The notes under the pieces are model-generated. The model did no database searches and was not told the origin of the DNA. It worked only from the letters and a program-made list of their open reading frames with translations. Below are positions 1 to 8,251 of a stretch of 64,000 nt of DNA, in pieces. Within the stretch, counting starts at the first letter, position 1; every line of letters begins with the position of its first letter. The translations under genes and the position numbers were made by a program. Source of the DNA: Mesorhizobium waimense (lineage in GTDB: Bacteria > Pseudomonadota > Alphaproteobacteria > Rhizobiales > Rhizobiaceae); assembly GCF_003601975.1 (NCBI RefSeq), contig NZ_QZWZ01000002.1:62001-126000 (forward strand). The letters run 5' to 3'.

Positions 1-348
1 AGTGAAGTCGCCATAGGGCGCCGGCGCGAACAGATTGCCGCCGACGGTCGCCATGTTGCGGATCGCCGGCCCGCCGACGGCGCGCGCGGCCGGCGCGAGA
101 GCGGCAAGCTCGGGATGACGGGCGATCGCCGCCATGGTGACGGAGGCGCCGAGCCGCGTCTCGCCACCGGAAACCGCGATTGCCGACAGGGAAGGTTCGG
201 TGACGCGCACCAGGCTGGACACGGACACGTCGCCTTCGTTGGCCGCGCGCACGACCAGCGTGCCGCCGCCGAGATAGCGCGTGCCGGCGGCCTGCAGCGC
301 CATGTTGGCGTCTTTCACCGTCGAGAAGGTCTGCAGTGCAAGCGTCAT
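1..348 (-). CDS. FAD-binding subunit of a molybdopterin dehydrogenase (CoxM/XdhB-like), 5' part only
   Basis: The first 116 codons are present; the gene runs off the left edge of the window, so there is no stop. The start at 348 has a good ribosome site (GAGGGAG, 7 bases upstream). The N-terminal part reads as the FAD-binding domain of the medium subunit of xanthine/CO-dehydrogenase-like hydroxylases: LGGGTLVVRA near residues 31-40, and GGPAIRNMATVGGNLFAPAP near residues 90-109, which matches the family's IRNxATxGGN flavin loop. In the family this subunit passes electrons from the Mo/Fe-S subunits to FAD. It starts 16 bases after the SRPBCC gene on the same strand, so the two are probably co-transcribed. 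The substrate cannot be told without the molybdenum subunit, expected further left. Confidence 0.85.
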   Translation of the reverse strand, partial: MTLALQTFSTVKDANMALQAAGTRYLGGGTLVVRAANEGDVSVSSLVRVTEPSLSAIAVSGGETRLGASVTMAAIARHPELAALAPAARAVGGPAIRNMATVGGNLFAPAPYGDFT

Positions 349-364
349 GGCGCGCTCCCTCGGC

Positions 365-808
365 TTAGCCTTGGCCGGCGAAATGGGTCTTCAAGGCGTT
401 GAAGCCGCCCTGGAAGACGTTGGCGCCCATCCCTTCGGCCAGCTTTTCGGCCTCTTCCGGAGCCGCGTCGAAGCTCGCCGTCCATTCGGCATAGGTGCGG
501 TCGCCATCGGTGACGCGCCGCAACTGCAGGGTCGCCTTGTGGTTGGTGATCGGCTGCGGCGTTTCGAGGATGGAATAGCTGACGAGGAAATTCTGGTCGG
601 AAAAATCGAGCAGCTTTTCACGGATGCGAGCGCCGCTGGCGAGCTGGAAATTGCGCACGCAGCCGATCGTGCTTGCGTCCTTGCCGTCCTCGATTTGGCT
701 TTCGACCATGCGCGGATGCCAGCTCGGCAGACCGTTGAAGTCGCGTATCAGCGCCCAGACCTTTTCGACCGGCGCGTCAATGACGCTGGATATGGTGACC
801 TTCGCCAT
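365..808 (-). CDS. SRPBCC-family (polyketide cyclase/START-like) protein
   Basis: 147 residues. The open frame reaches back to 895, but the ATG at 808 follows a clear ribosome site (GGGAACGAG), and the protein then begins with MAKVTISSVIDAPVEKVWAL, the usual first strand of the SRPBCC fold. The DFNGLPSWHP stretch near residue 23 and a long C-terminal helix fit a ligand-binding helix-grip protein. No catalytic residue can be assigned. It lies 16 bases upstream of the CoxM-like gene and downstream of the AraC regulator, all on the minus strand. SRPBCC (CoxG-like) proteins are often encoded beside molybdenum hydroxylases, so a role in that enzyme's substrate handling or assembly is plausible but inferred. 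Confidence 0.8.
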   Translation of the reverse strand: MAKVTISSVIDAPVEKVWALIRDFNGLPSWHPRMVESQIEDGKDASTIGCVRNFQLASGARIREKLLDFSDQNFLVSYSILETPQPITNHKATLQLRRVTDGDRTYAEWTASFDAAPEEAEKLAEGMGANVFQGGFNALKTHFAGQG

Positions 809-922
809 AAGCTCGTTCCCTTGCGAATGCATCTGGATCAAGGGTAGGGCGGTGCGTCCGGCAGCGCTTATCAATGCGTCTTGAGCGCGTATCAAATAGT
901 CTGAAAAAAGGGGCCGCTCGGT

Positions 923-1750
923 TCAGGCAGCTGCCCGCGCGGCCTCGCGGTAGAGCGTCGGCGGGACACCGACATGGTCGCGGAAGAAGCGCGAGAAATT
1001 GCCCTGGGTGGTGAAGCCGAGATTGCAGGCGACCGAGATCAGTGGCGCTTCCGACCACTGCAACTGCCGCACCGCTTCCTCCATGCGTAGCGTGTTCCAG
1101 TAGACATTGGGGGTCAGATTGGTGTGTTCCTTGAAGAGGGCGAAGAAATGCGGCCGCGACAGGCCGACGCTGCGCGCCACGTCGTCGAAACAGATGCGCT
1201 CGCAGACATTGGCCTTCATCAGCTGGATCGCCTTGCGGACGCGGAAATCCTGCATGGTGTTAATGCGTCCGCGCGACACCTGCGGGGCCGAGGCGTCGGC
1301 GGCGTCGAGCACGCTGTCGATGAAGCGCTCGATCTCGTAGTTGGCGACGTCGTCGATGCTCTCATTGTCGCTGAGATGATCGAGCAGGCTGCCTGCTGCC
1401 TGGTGCAGCCACGGCTCCAGCGTGATCGCCGCCTGTGCAAACAGCGGCGCCGACGATGGCAGGTCGCGGCGCCGGCGGGCCCAGTCGGGATCGATGTAGA
1501 AGGCGAGGAACAAGCCCGGCCTGCCGTCATGGGACAGAGCATGGCTGTGCGGCTGGTAGGAATTGATGCCGGCGGCAGTGCGGGGCCCAAGCCGCACCGT
1601 CTCGCGACCGATGGTCATTTCGCCGGCCGTGCCTTCCAGCCAGATGATGAGATGCGCCTCGACATGGGCATGGGTGACGAAGTCATTGGCGACATTCAGG
1701 ACAGAAACATGTCCGAACCGGCCCCAATAGAGCCTGATCGCTTCCGTCAT
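923..1750 (-). CDS. AraC-family transcriptional regulator
   Basis: 275 residues. The N-terminal half carries a cupin-like sensing domain (THAHVEAHLIIWLEG near residues 26-40). The C-terminal 100 residues form the double helix-turn-helix of the AraC family: DDVARSVGLSRPHFFALFKEHTNLTP near 190-215 and SVACNLGFTTQGNFSRFFRDHVGVPP near 240-265. A strong ribosome site (GGGAGG) lies 9 bases before the ATG. It sits upstream of the SRPBCC and CoxM-like genes on the same strand, separated by 114 bases, and is the obvious candidate activator for them. The ligand is unknown. Confidence 0.9.
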   Translation of the reverse strand: MTEAIRLYWGRFGHVSVLNVANDFVTHAHVEAHLIIWLEGTAGEMTIGRETVRLGPRTAAGINSYQPHSHALSHDGRPGLFLAFYIDPDWARRRRDLPSSAPLFAQAAITLEPWLHQAAGSLLDHLSDNESIDDVANYEIERFIDSVLDAADASAPQVSRGRINTMQDFRVRKAIQLMKANVCERICFDDVARSVGLSRPHFFALFKEHTNLTPNVYWNTLRMEEAVRQLQWSEAPLISVACNLGFTTQGNFSRFFRDHVGVPPTLYREAARAAA

Positions 1751-1893
1751 GGGTATATCCTCCCGCAGGCGACTGGCCTCCCTTCACCTGCTCAGTGGAT
1801 TGTGCGGCGGACGTCGTGCCGGCGTCAAGGGACAGGCCCGGGACCTTGGGCGCACCATGCGTGGGGCAGGCCGATTTTCAGACTGAGCGATAG

Positions 1894-1915
1894 GGGCCGA
1901 ATGGAATAACGGCCC
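1894..1915 (-). terminator. Hairpin downstream of the sugar permease gene
   Basis: A six-base-pair GC stem (GGGCCG/CGGCCC, 1894-1899 with 1910-1915) and a 10-base loop lie 13 bases past the permease stop on the minus strand. No clear U-tract follows, so this is a weak terminator candidate. Confidence 0.4.
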
Positions 1916-1927
1916 AGTGGCAAAGAG

Positions 1928-2926
1928 TTAATCGTTGCGCCTGAAGTTGCGGATGCGGTCGAACAGAACCGCCAGCAGGATGGCACCGCCGATGAAGACG
2001 CCTTGCCAGAAGGCGTTGATGCCGAGCAGGCCGAGGCTGTTGCGGATCACCTCGATCAGCGCGGCGCCAACGATGGCACCAAAGGCGGTGCCGACGCCGC
2101 CGGCAAGATTGGCGCCGCCGATGACGGTGGCAGCGATGACCTGAAGCTCCATGCCCGTGCCGAGATTGGTGGTAACGGCGCCCAGCCACCCGGTCTGGAT
2201 GATGCCGGCGATGCCGGCCGCCAGCGCCGAGATCATATAGACCGCGACCTTGATCTGGCGCACGGGAACGCCGGTCAGCGTCGCCGCGTGCTCGTTGCCG
2301 CCGATGGCGAAGATGTGGCGGCCAAACTTGGTCCAGCGCAAGGTGAAGCCGGTGATCAGCGCCAGCAGGATCATGTAGAGCACCGGGTTGGCGATGCCGA
2401 ACACCCAGGCGCCGCCGCCCAGCGCCAGAAGCTTGTCGTGGTCCGGTCCGAACTGGAAGACGACGGTGTTGTTGGAGGCGACCATGGCCAGGCTGCGTGC
2501 GATCGACAGCATGCCGAGCGTCACCACAAAGGGCGGAAAGCCGAGATAGGCGATCAATATGCCGTTGAAGGCGCCGATGATCAGCGCCGTTGCGATCGAG
2601 ACGGCGATGCCGACCTCGATGCTGTAGCCGGCATGCATGGTGACCGCCAGCACCATCGAGCACAGGCAGAGCACCGAGCCCACCGACAGGTCGATGCCGC
2701 CGGTGATGATGACGAAGGTCATGCCGAGCGCGATGATAGCGACGAAGGTGATGTTGCGGGTGATGTTGTAGAGGTTCTTCTGCGTAGCGAAGGCATCAGT
2801 GGCAAACGACAGGAACAGACAGGCGAGGATGACGGCGATCACCACCCAAAAGGTCTGGCTGGCAAATATCCGTGACAGCAAGGTGTGCTGTTTCTGCGCA
2901 ATCGTCTGATCAAGGGTGACTGCCAT
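1928..2926 (-). CDS. Sugar ABC transporter permease, CUT2 (RbsC/FrcC-like)
   Basis: 332 residues. The start at 2926 is chosen over the open-frame limit at 2971 because AGGAAAGG lies directly upstream. About ten hydrophobic segments are visible. The sequence has the family signatures GGIDLSVGSVLCLCSM near residue 80 and VIGGANLAGGVGTAFGAIVGAAL near 265. It forms the inner-membrane channel for the ATPase encoded immediately upstream (76-base gap). The binding protein that feeds it is most likely the divergent gene at 4195. Substrate unknown; a fructose/ribose-like monosaccharide or sugar acid is expected from the family. Confidence 0.92.
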   Translation of the reverse strand: MAVTLDQTIAQKQHTLLSRIFASQTFWVVIAVILACLFLSFATDAFATQKNLYNITRNITFVAIIALGMTFVIITGGIDLSVGSVLCLCSMVLAVTMHAGYSIEVGIAVSIATALIIGAFNGILIAYLGFPPFVVTLGMLSIARSLAMVASNNTVVFQFGPDHDKLLALGGGAWVFGIANPVLYMILLALITGFTLRWTKFGRHIFAIGGNEHAATLTGVPVRQIKVAVYMISALAAGIAGIIQTGWLGAVTTNLGTGMELQVIAATVIGGANLAGGVGTAFGAIVGAALIEVIRNSLGLLGINAFWQGVFIGGAILLAVLFDRIRNFRRND

Positions 2927-3002
2927 TATCGACCTTTCCTGGCGGCGGCTGACCGCGCCAACCCGGTGCATTCGCAGCTGCGAAATTCCGGACGCATCAA
3001 TT

Positions 3003-3746
<744 letters not shown>

Positions 3747-3865
3747 CAGCCTTCATGCCTCCCATGTTTCCAGCCTGCGGCTGCGCCGCGGCCTCGCTCT
3801 CCCCAGCTCGTCCCGGGGGACGGCGATTTCACGCATTTACGCGAATGCTCATGCAAGCGTCAATC

Positions 3866-3880
3866 ATTTGTCGGACGAAT
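3866..3880. promoter_or_regulatory. FadR/GntR-type operator 1 (upstream of the sugar transporter)
   Basis: ATTTGTCGGACGAAT contains TTGTCGGACGA, a full match to the FadR-subfamily consensus TNGTNNNACNA. The 7-1-7 dyad has one mismatch. It lies in the divergent region between the ATPase gene and the binding-protein gene. Confidence 0.65.
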
Positions 3881-3906
3881 TGAACGCAAGTTTTTCCAAA
3901 AATCCG

Positions 3907-3921
3907 TTTTGTAGGACAAAT
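3907..3921. promoter_or_regulatory. FadR/GntR-type operator 2 (upstream of the sugar transporter)
   Basis: TTTTGTAGGACAAAT contains TTGTAGGACAA, which again fits TNGTNNNACNA. It is centred 41 bases from operator 1, about four helical turns, so both could be bound on one face. A TTGACG box follows at 3927-3932, close enough for bound repressor to block a rightward promoter. Confidence 0.65.
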
Positions 3922-3972
3922 AGCAATTGACGTTGGCAGCGAGCCGATATTAGCTAAGCGTCGGAGGAGATT

Positions 3973-4113
3973 ATGCCGATCCATCGGCCGGTTCGCCCGA
4001 TGGATCAGCCGAGATTATGGGTCCCAGGATTCGGTAGTGCCCTTTTGGGGGCCGGCCCAGGACTGCATCTGGAAATGCTTATCGACCTGGCCTTGCGGCA
4101 AGAGTGCTCGTGA
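3973..4113 (+). CDS. Possible 46-residue leader ORF upstream of the sugar-binding protein gene
   Basis: An ATG stands 2 bases after a very strong Shine-Dalgarno run (GGAGGAGA at 3963-3970). It opens a 46-codon frame (begins MPIHRPVRPMDQPRLW, ends ALRQECS) that stops 81 bases before the binding-protein start. A 10-bp hairpin lies inside its first codons. No recognisable domain is seen. It lies between the probable promoter and the 4195 gene, so it could be a regulatory leader peptide, a small protein, or chance. The strong ribosome site is the main support. Confidence 0.35.
   Translation: MPIHRPVRPMDQPRLWVPGFGSALLGAGPGLHLEMLIDLALRQECS
3978..4006 (+). promoter_or_regulatory. Leader hairpin in the 5' region of the sugar-binding protein gene
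   Basis: GATCCATCGG (3978-3987) and CCGATGGATC (3997-4006) are perfect 10-base complements around a 9-base loop. The stem starts 5 bases after the ATG of the short leader ORF, where it could hinder translation of that ORF or transcription through the leader. The rest of the 448-base gap (3747-4194) holds the two GntR operators and no other feature I can support. Confidence 0.45.
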
Positions 4114-4194
4114 AACGACCCTCTGTCATCGTTCGGTCCGGGTTGATCTGTGTGGCGGGCACGCCGTGCCCGTCTGTTTCAAGGGAGGACTGAC

Positions 4195-5184
4195 ATGAGG
4201 AAATCACTTTTGCTCGCCGCTGCCGCCGTCATGGCGTTGGGCGCCGGGCCGGCTTTGGCCAAGAAACAGCTCGTCATCGTCGTGAAAGGTCTCGACAATC
4301 CGTTCTTCGAAGCCATCCACCAGGGCTGCGAGAAGTGGAACAAGGAAAACGCCAGCTCGGAATATGAGTGCTTCTACACCGGCCCGGCGTCGACGTCCGA
4401 CGAGGCCGGCGAAGCCCAGATCGTCCAGGATATGCTGAGCAAGCCCGACACGGTGGCGATGGCGATTTCACCGTCCAATGCGCCGCTGATCGCGCAGACG
4501 ATCAAGACCGCCAATCCGTCGATCCCGATCATGACCATCGACGCTGACCTTGCCAAGGAAGATGCGGCGCTGCGCAAGACCTATCTCGGCACCGACAACT
4601 ACCTGATGGGCTTCAAAATCGGCGAATACATCAAGAAGGGCAAGCCGAATGGCGGCAAGATCTGCACCATCGAAGGCAATCCCGCGGCCGACAACATCCT
4701 GCGCCGTGCGCAAGGCATGCGCGACGCGCTCTCGGGCAAGAAAGATCTTCCGGCGCTCGCCGGCGAAGGCGGCTGGACGGAAGTCGCCGGCTGCCCGGTG
4801 TTCACCAATGACGACGGCGCCAAGGGCGTGCAGGCGATGACCGACATCCTCGCCGCCAATCCCGATCTCGACGCTTTCGGCATCATGGGCGGCTGGCCGC
4901 TGTTCGGCGCTCCGCAGCCCTATCGCGACCTGTTCAAGCCGATGGCCGACAAGATCGCCAGCAACGCCTTCGTCATCGGCGCTGCCGACACGATCGGCGA
5001 CGAAGTGGCGATCGCTCGTGAGGGCCTCGTCACAGCACTGGTTGGCCAGCGGCCCTTCGAAATGGGCTACAAGGCACCGTCGGTGATGATCGACCTGATC
5101 GAAGGCAAGAAGGTCGATGATCCGGTCTTCACCGGCCTCGACGAATGCACCAAGGACACGGTCGACACCTGCATCCAGAAGTAG
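4195..5184 (+). CDS. Sugar ABC transporter periplasmic binding protein (RbsB/FrcB-like)
   Basis: 329 residues. The start at 4195 follows AAGGGAGGAC and gives a clean signal peptide (MRKSLLLAAAAVMALG, cleavage after GPALA). The mature part has the type I periplasmic-binding fold: VVKGLDNPFFEAIHQGCEKW near residue 30, AISPSNAPLIAQTIKTA near 100, PIMTIDADL near 118 and a hinge motif in DAFGIMGGWPLFGAPQPYRD near 230. It should capture the sugar for the divergent permease and ATPase genes. The substrate is not evident. Expression is probably under the GntR operators at 3866 and 3907. A strong hairpin follows the stop. Confidence 0.92.
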   Translation: MRKSLLLAAAAVMALGAGPALAKKQLVIVVKGLDNPFFEAIHQGCEKWNKENASSEYECFYTGPASTSDEAGEAQIVQDMLSKPDTVAMAISPSNAPLIAQTIKTANPSIPIMTIDADLAKEDAALRKTYLGTDNYLMGFKIGEYIKKGKPNGGKICTIEGNPAADNILRRAQGMRDALSGKKDLPALAGEGGWTEVAGCPVFTNDDGAKGVQAMTDILAANPDLDAFGIMGGWPLFGAPQPYRDLFKPMADKIASNAFVIGAADTIGDEVAIAREGLVTALVGQRPFEMGYKAPSVMIDLIEGKKVDDPVFTGLDECTKDTVDTCIQK

Positions 5185-5195
5185 GCCTCGATCTC

Positions 5196-5219
5196 GGGGC
5201 GCCCTTCGAAGGGCGCCCC
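5196..5219 (+). terminator. Perfect 24-base palindrome after the sugar-binding protein gene
   Basis: GGGGCGCCC (5196-5204) and its complement (5211-5219) form a 9-bp GC stem around TTCGAA, starting 12 bases after the stop. Only a pyrimidine-rich tail follows. It is likely a terminator or an mRNA-stabilising hairpin. Confidence 0.7.
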
Positions 5220-5311
5220 GTCACTTCCTTCAGAACAAGGACAAGGCAGCATTGTCGGGGCAGCGTGCTCCGGCTTTGACGCGCCCATACTTCTCGCTTT
5301 TCGACCTAATA

Positions 5312-5325
5312 TCCGCGGGCGCGGA
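5312..5325. promoter_or_regulatory. Inverted repeat upstream of the first GntR gene
   Basis: TCCGCG-GG-CGCGGA is a perfect 6-2-6 dyad about 50 bases before the GntR start. It does not match TNGTNNNACNA, so if it is an operator it serves another factor or a variant site. Confidence 0.3.
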
Positions 5326-5373
5326 CAATTCCGGACAGTTTCCCAGCGACAGACTGCCGATGCCGGAACGCCG

Positions 5374-6171
5374 ATGCCGGACGACAAGTCAAGAAAGAGA
5401 CCCGCCAGGGCAGGGGCGCCAGCCAGCCCCCCTCCAGCCAGCCCACCCGCCGTCGCCGTTCGACGGCCAGATGTGGCATGGAACCCAGGATCGAGCGTGC
5501 ATGCCTCGCTGGCGAGCGAGATCGGCCTCAGGATCGTGCGCGGCGACTATCCGCCGGGCACCATCCTGCCCAACGAAGCCAAATGGTCGGAAACCTTCAA
5601 CGTCAGTCGCTCCGCGGTGCGCGAGGCGATCAAGATGCTGATGGCCAAGAGCCTTTTGGCGTCACGTCCCAAGATCGGCAGCTGGGTTGAGCCGAAGGAG
5701 CGCTGGAACTTGCTCGACCGCGACGTGCTCGCCTGGTACGCGACCGCGCCGGACCGCGAATTGTTCCTGCGCACCGTGCAGGAATTCCGCCACATCATCG
5801 AACCTGAAGCCAGCGCCTACGCCGCCATGCGGCGCAGCGAGGAGCAGATGCTGGAGATCAGCCAGGCCTGCCGGGAGATGGGGCAGGCCACGAATTTGCC
5901 GGAGCGCACGCGCGCCGACACGCGCTTCCACCTTGCCATCCTGCGTGCTTCTGGCAACGACCTGCTGGTGCCGCTCGGCGTGCTGATCGAATCGGCGCTC
6001 GACCACCTGTTCGTGTTCGTCACCCGCGAGACCAGCGACCAGCGTCTGGCGCAGAAACTGCACGAGGCAATCGAGAGGAACATCCGCCTGCAGCGTCCGG
6101 AAGCGGCCCGCAACGCCGTGCGCAGGCTGCTCGCCAACACCGACGAGGTGATCGGGCGATCGCGGCGGTGA
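5374..6171 (+). CDS. GntR-family (FadR/FCD) transcriptional regulator, copy A
   Basis: 265 residues. A proline-rich, poorly conserved N-terminal tail (about 40 residues) precedes a winged helix (LASEIGLRIVRGDYPPGTIL, then VSRSAVREAIKMLMAKSLLAS). The C-terminal FCD ligand domain carries the acid/histidine set expected for metal binding (DTRFHLAILRASGN, and the histidine of KLHEAIERNI). The core is almost identical to the second copy at 8252. The pair brackets the dehydrogenase and epimerase genes, and FadR-type sites lie in both divergent promoters, so I infer it represses the block until a pathway ligand binds. Confidence 0.92.
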   Translation: MPDDKSRKRPARAGAPASPPPASPPAVAVRRPDVAWNPGSSVHASLASEIGLRIVRGDYPPGTILPNEAKWSETFNVSRSAVREAIKMLMAKSLLASRPKIGSWVEPKERWNLLDRDVLAWYATAPDRELFLRTVQEFRHIIEPEASAYAAMRRSEEQMLEISQACREMGQATNLPERTRADTRFHLAILRASGNDLLVPLGVLIESALDHLFVFVTRETSDQRLAQKLHEAIERNIRLQRPEAARNAVRRLLANTDEVIGRSRR

Positions 6172-6195
6172 CGCCGCTCGCGATATCGAGGAGCC

Positions 6196-7134
6196 TCAGA
6201 TCGTCTGCTTCTTGCCGCTCTTCGACGGCATCAGGTCGACGCCGTTGACCTTGGCGACATGCGTCGCCAGCATCGGCACGAACTGTTCCGCAGGGCCTGC
6301 GGCGAAGGCGCCGGCGAAGGAGTTCTTGGTGGCGTTGCCGAGCGGGTTGGCGATGCCAGCAGCACCCGCCATCGATTCGAGATAGGTGAGATCCTTGAAG
6401 GCATTGGCGATGGAGAATTTATGGGCGTCGCGATCGCCCTCGAGCGTCCAGCGCATGAAGGTCTGGTAGAAGCCGCAATCCATGCGGCCGTTGCGGATGA
6501 CACTGTCGAAACGCGGCGGCGAGATGCCGACCTTTTCGGCCAGGGCGAGCGCTTCAGAATAAATCGCAGCGTAGCCCAGCGAAATGAAGTTGTTGAGCAA
6601 TTTCATGCGGTGGCCGTCGCCGGTGCCGCCGATATGGACGATGCGCCCGGCCCAGGTTTCGAGCACCGGCTTCAGCCGGGCGAAGAGCGCATCGGAGGCG
6701 CCGACCATTGTGTCGAGCGTGCCTTCCCAGGCCTCCTTCGGCGTGCGGCTGAGCGGTGCGTCGACATAGTCGACGCCGAGCGCCTCGAGTTCGGCGGCAA
6801 GGGCTATCGTGGAAACCGGATCCGACGTCGAGCAATCGACGACGACGGAGCCTTTCTTCAGGCTTTCCTTGAGCCCGCCGGGACCGCGGATGATGGCCTC
6901 GACTTCGCGCGAGCCGGTGACGCAGATGAAGACGATGTCGGATGCGGCGGCGACCTCGCTCGACGTCGCCGCTTCCGCAGCACCCCGGCCTAGCAGATCC
7001 TCCGCCGGCTTGCGGTTCTTGCGGCCGAGGAACGTCAGCGCATAGCCCTTGTCGACGATGTTCTTGGCGATGCCGTGCCCCATCAAGCCAAGGCCGATGA
7101 AACCGATCTTCTCGCGGGCGGCAGTCGTGCTCAT
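6196..7134 (-). CDS. Beta-hydroxyacid dehydrogenase (3-hydroxyisobutyrate dehydrogenase family)
   Basis: 312 residues. The open frame extends to 7422 into the divergent gene, but the ATG at 7134 (AGGA upstream) starts directly before the Rossmann motif GFIGLGLMGHGIAKN at residues 11-25. Other landmarks are the substrate loop DAPLSRTPKEAWEGTL at 125-140 and the catalytic lysine K178 in GHRMKLLNNF. Members oxidise or reduce 3-hydroxyacids (3-hydroxyisobutyrate, tartronate semialdehyde, 2-hydroxy-3-oxopropionate) with NAD(P). It diverges from the epimerase gene across a 118-base region that holds a perfect FadR-type operator, so it belongs to the same pathway. The exact substrate is unknown. Confidence 0.9.
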   Translation of the reverse strand: MSTTAAREKIGFIGLGLMGHGIAKNIVDKGYALTFLGRKNRKPAEDLLGRGAAEAATSSEVAAASDIVFICVTGSREVEAIIRGPGGLKESLKKGSVVVDCSTSDPVSTIALAAELEALGVDYVDAPLSRTPKEAWEGTLDTMVGASDALFARLKPVLETWAGRIVHIGGTGDGHRMKLLNNFISLGYAAIYSEALALAEKVGISPPRFDSVIRNGRMDCGFYQTFMRWTLEGDRDAHKFSIANAFKDLTYLESMAGAAGIANPLGNATKNSFAGAFAAGPAEQFVPMLATHVAKVNGVDLMPSKSGKKQTI

Positions 7135-7206
7135 GTCGTTTCGTCCTGTCTGGAAATTATCGATAATGGCGCCGTCGTTCTTGCCGCATGCGGTTGCAGA
7201 ATGCAA

Positions 7207-7221
7207 TATTGTCTGACAATA
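7207..7221. promoter_or_regulatory. Perfect FadR/GntR-type operator between dehydrogenase and epimerase genes
   Basis: TATTGTCTGACAATA is a perfect 7-1-7 palindrome whose core TTGTCTGACAA matches TNGTNNNACNA. It is centred 39 bases before the epimerase start and 80 bases before the divergent dehydrogenase start, suited to control both. Confidence 0.75.
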
Positions 7222-7252
7222 CACATAATTCCCGAGCAATGTGGAGAGCAAA

Positions 7253-8143
7253 ATGACGAAGCGGATCATGTTCACCGGCGGCAGCGGCAAGGCTGGACGC
7301 CATGTCGTGCAATATCTTGTCGAGCATGGCTGCCAGGTGCTCAACATCGACACCAAGCCGCTCGACAACCCCAAGGTGCGCACTTTAATCACCGACATCA
7401 CCGACAGCGGCCAGGTGTTCAACGCGCTGTCCAGCTATACGGGCCTGCACGAGTTCGATCCGTCGCTGCGTCCGCAGCCGGTCGATGCCGTGGTGCATTT
7501 CGCCGCCATTCCGCGCATCATGATCACGACCGACAACGAGGTGTTCCGCATCAACGCACTCGGCACCTACAATGTCATCGAGGCGGCGGTGAAGCTCGGC
7601 ATCCGCAAGGTGGTGATCGCCTCCAGCGAGACGACCTATGGCGTGGTGTTCGCCAACGAGCCGCGCGACCCTAAATATTTCCCGCTCGACGAGGCGTACG
7701 ACGTTGATCCGATGGACAGCTATGCGCTGTCCAAGGTCGTCAACGAGCAGACGGCGCGCGCGTTCGCGCAGCGCAACGGCACCGACATCTACGCCTTGCG
7801 CATCGGCAACGTCATCGAGCCGCATGAATATTCGCTGTTCCCGAAATGGTTCGCCGATCCGGGCTTCCGCAAGCGCATCGCCTGGAGCTATGTCGACGCG
7901 CGCGACCTTGGCCAAATCACCTTGCGCGCCATCGAGAAGGACGGACTCGGCTATCAGGTGTTCAACGCCGCCAATGACGACACCTCGTCCGATCTGCCGA
8001 CCGCGGAGCTTTTGCAGCGCTTCTACCCCAACGTGCCGGTCAAGGCCGAACTCGGCGAATACGAGACGCTGCTTTCCAACCGCAAGGCGCGCGACATGCT
8101 CGGCTTCCGCCCCGAACATAGCTGGCGCAAATACGTCAAATAG
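7253..8143 (+). CDS. NAD-dependent epimerase/dehydratase-family oxidoreductase (extended SDR)
   Basis: 296 residues. The start at 7253 has GGAGAG 7 bases upstream; an in-frame GTG four codons earlier is less likely. The Rossmann motif GGSGKAG lies at residues 9-15 and the SDR catalytic pair is Y157-xxx-K161 in YALSKVVNEQ, with serines at 124-125 in ASSETTYG. Extended SDRs of this type act on sugars or sugar acids as epimerases, dehydratases or uronate/aldose dehydrogenases. Its place between two GntR copies and opposite a hydroxyacid dehydrogenase suggests a step in catabolism of the sugar imported by the 1928-5184 transporter. That link is inferred. Confidence 0.88.
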   Translation: MTKRIMFTGGSGKAGRHVVQYLVEHGCQVLNIDTKPLDNPKVRTLITDITDSGQVFNALSSYTGLHEFDPSLRPQPVDAVVHFAAIPRIMITTDNEVFRINALGTYNVIEAAVKLGIRKVVIASSETTYGVVFANEPRDPKYFPLDEAYDVDPMDSYALSKVVNEQTARAFAQRNGTDIYALRIGNVIEPHEYSLFPKWFADPGFRKRIAWSYVDARDLGQITLRAIEKDGLGYQVFNAANDDTSSDLPTAELLQRFYPNVPVKAELGEYETLLSNRKARDMLGFRPEHSWRKYVK

Positions 8144-8251
8144 GCCCGGCCGGGCCATGATACCGGACTGATCTGTGCACAGCCGCCCGCATTGTGCTCC
8201 GGCGCCTGTCGGCGGCTTGACAGCTTTCGAAATCCAGACTTTGTGAACCAC

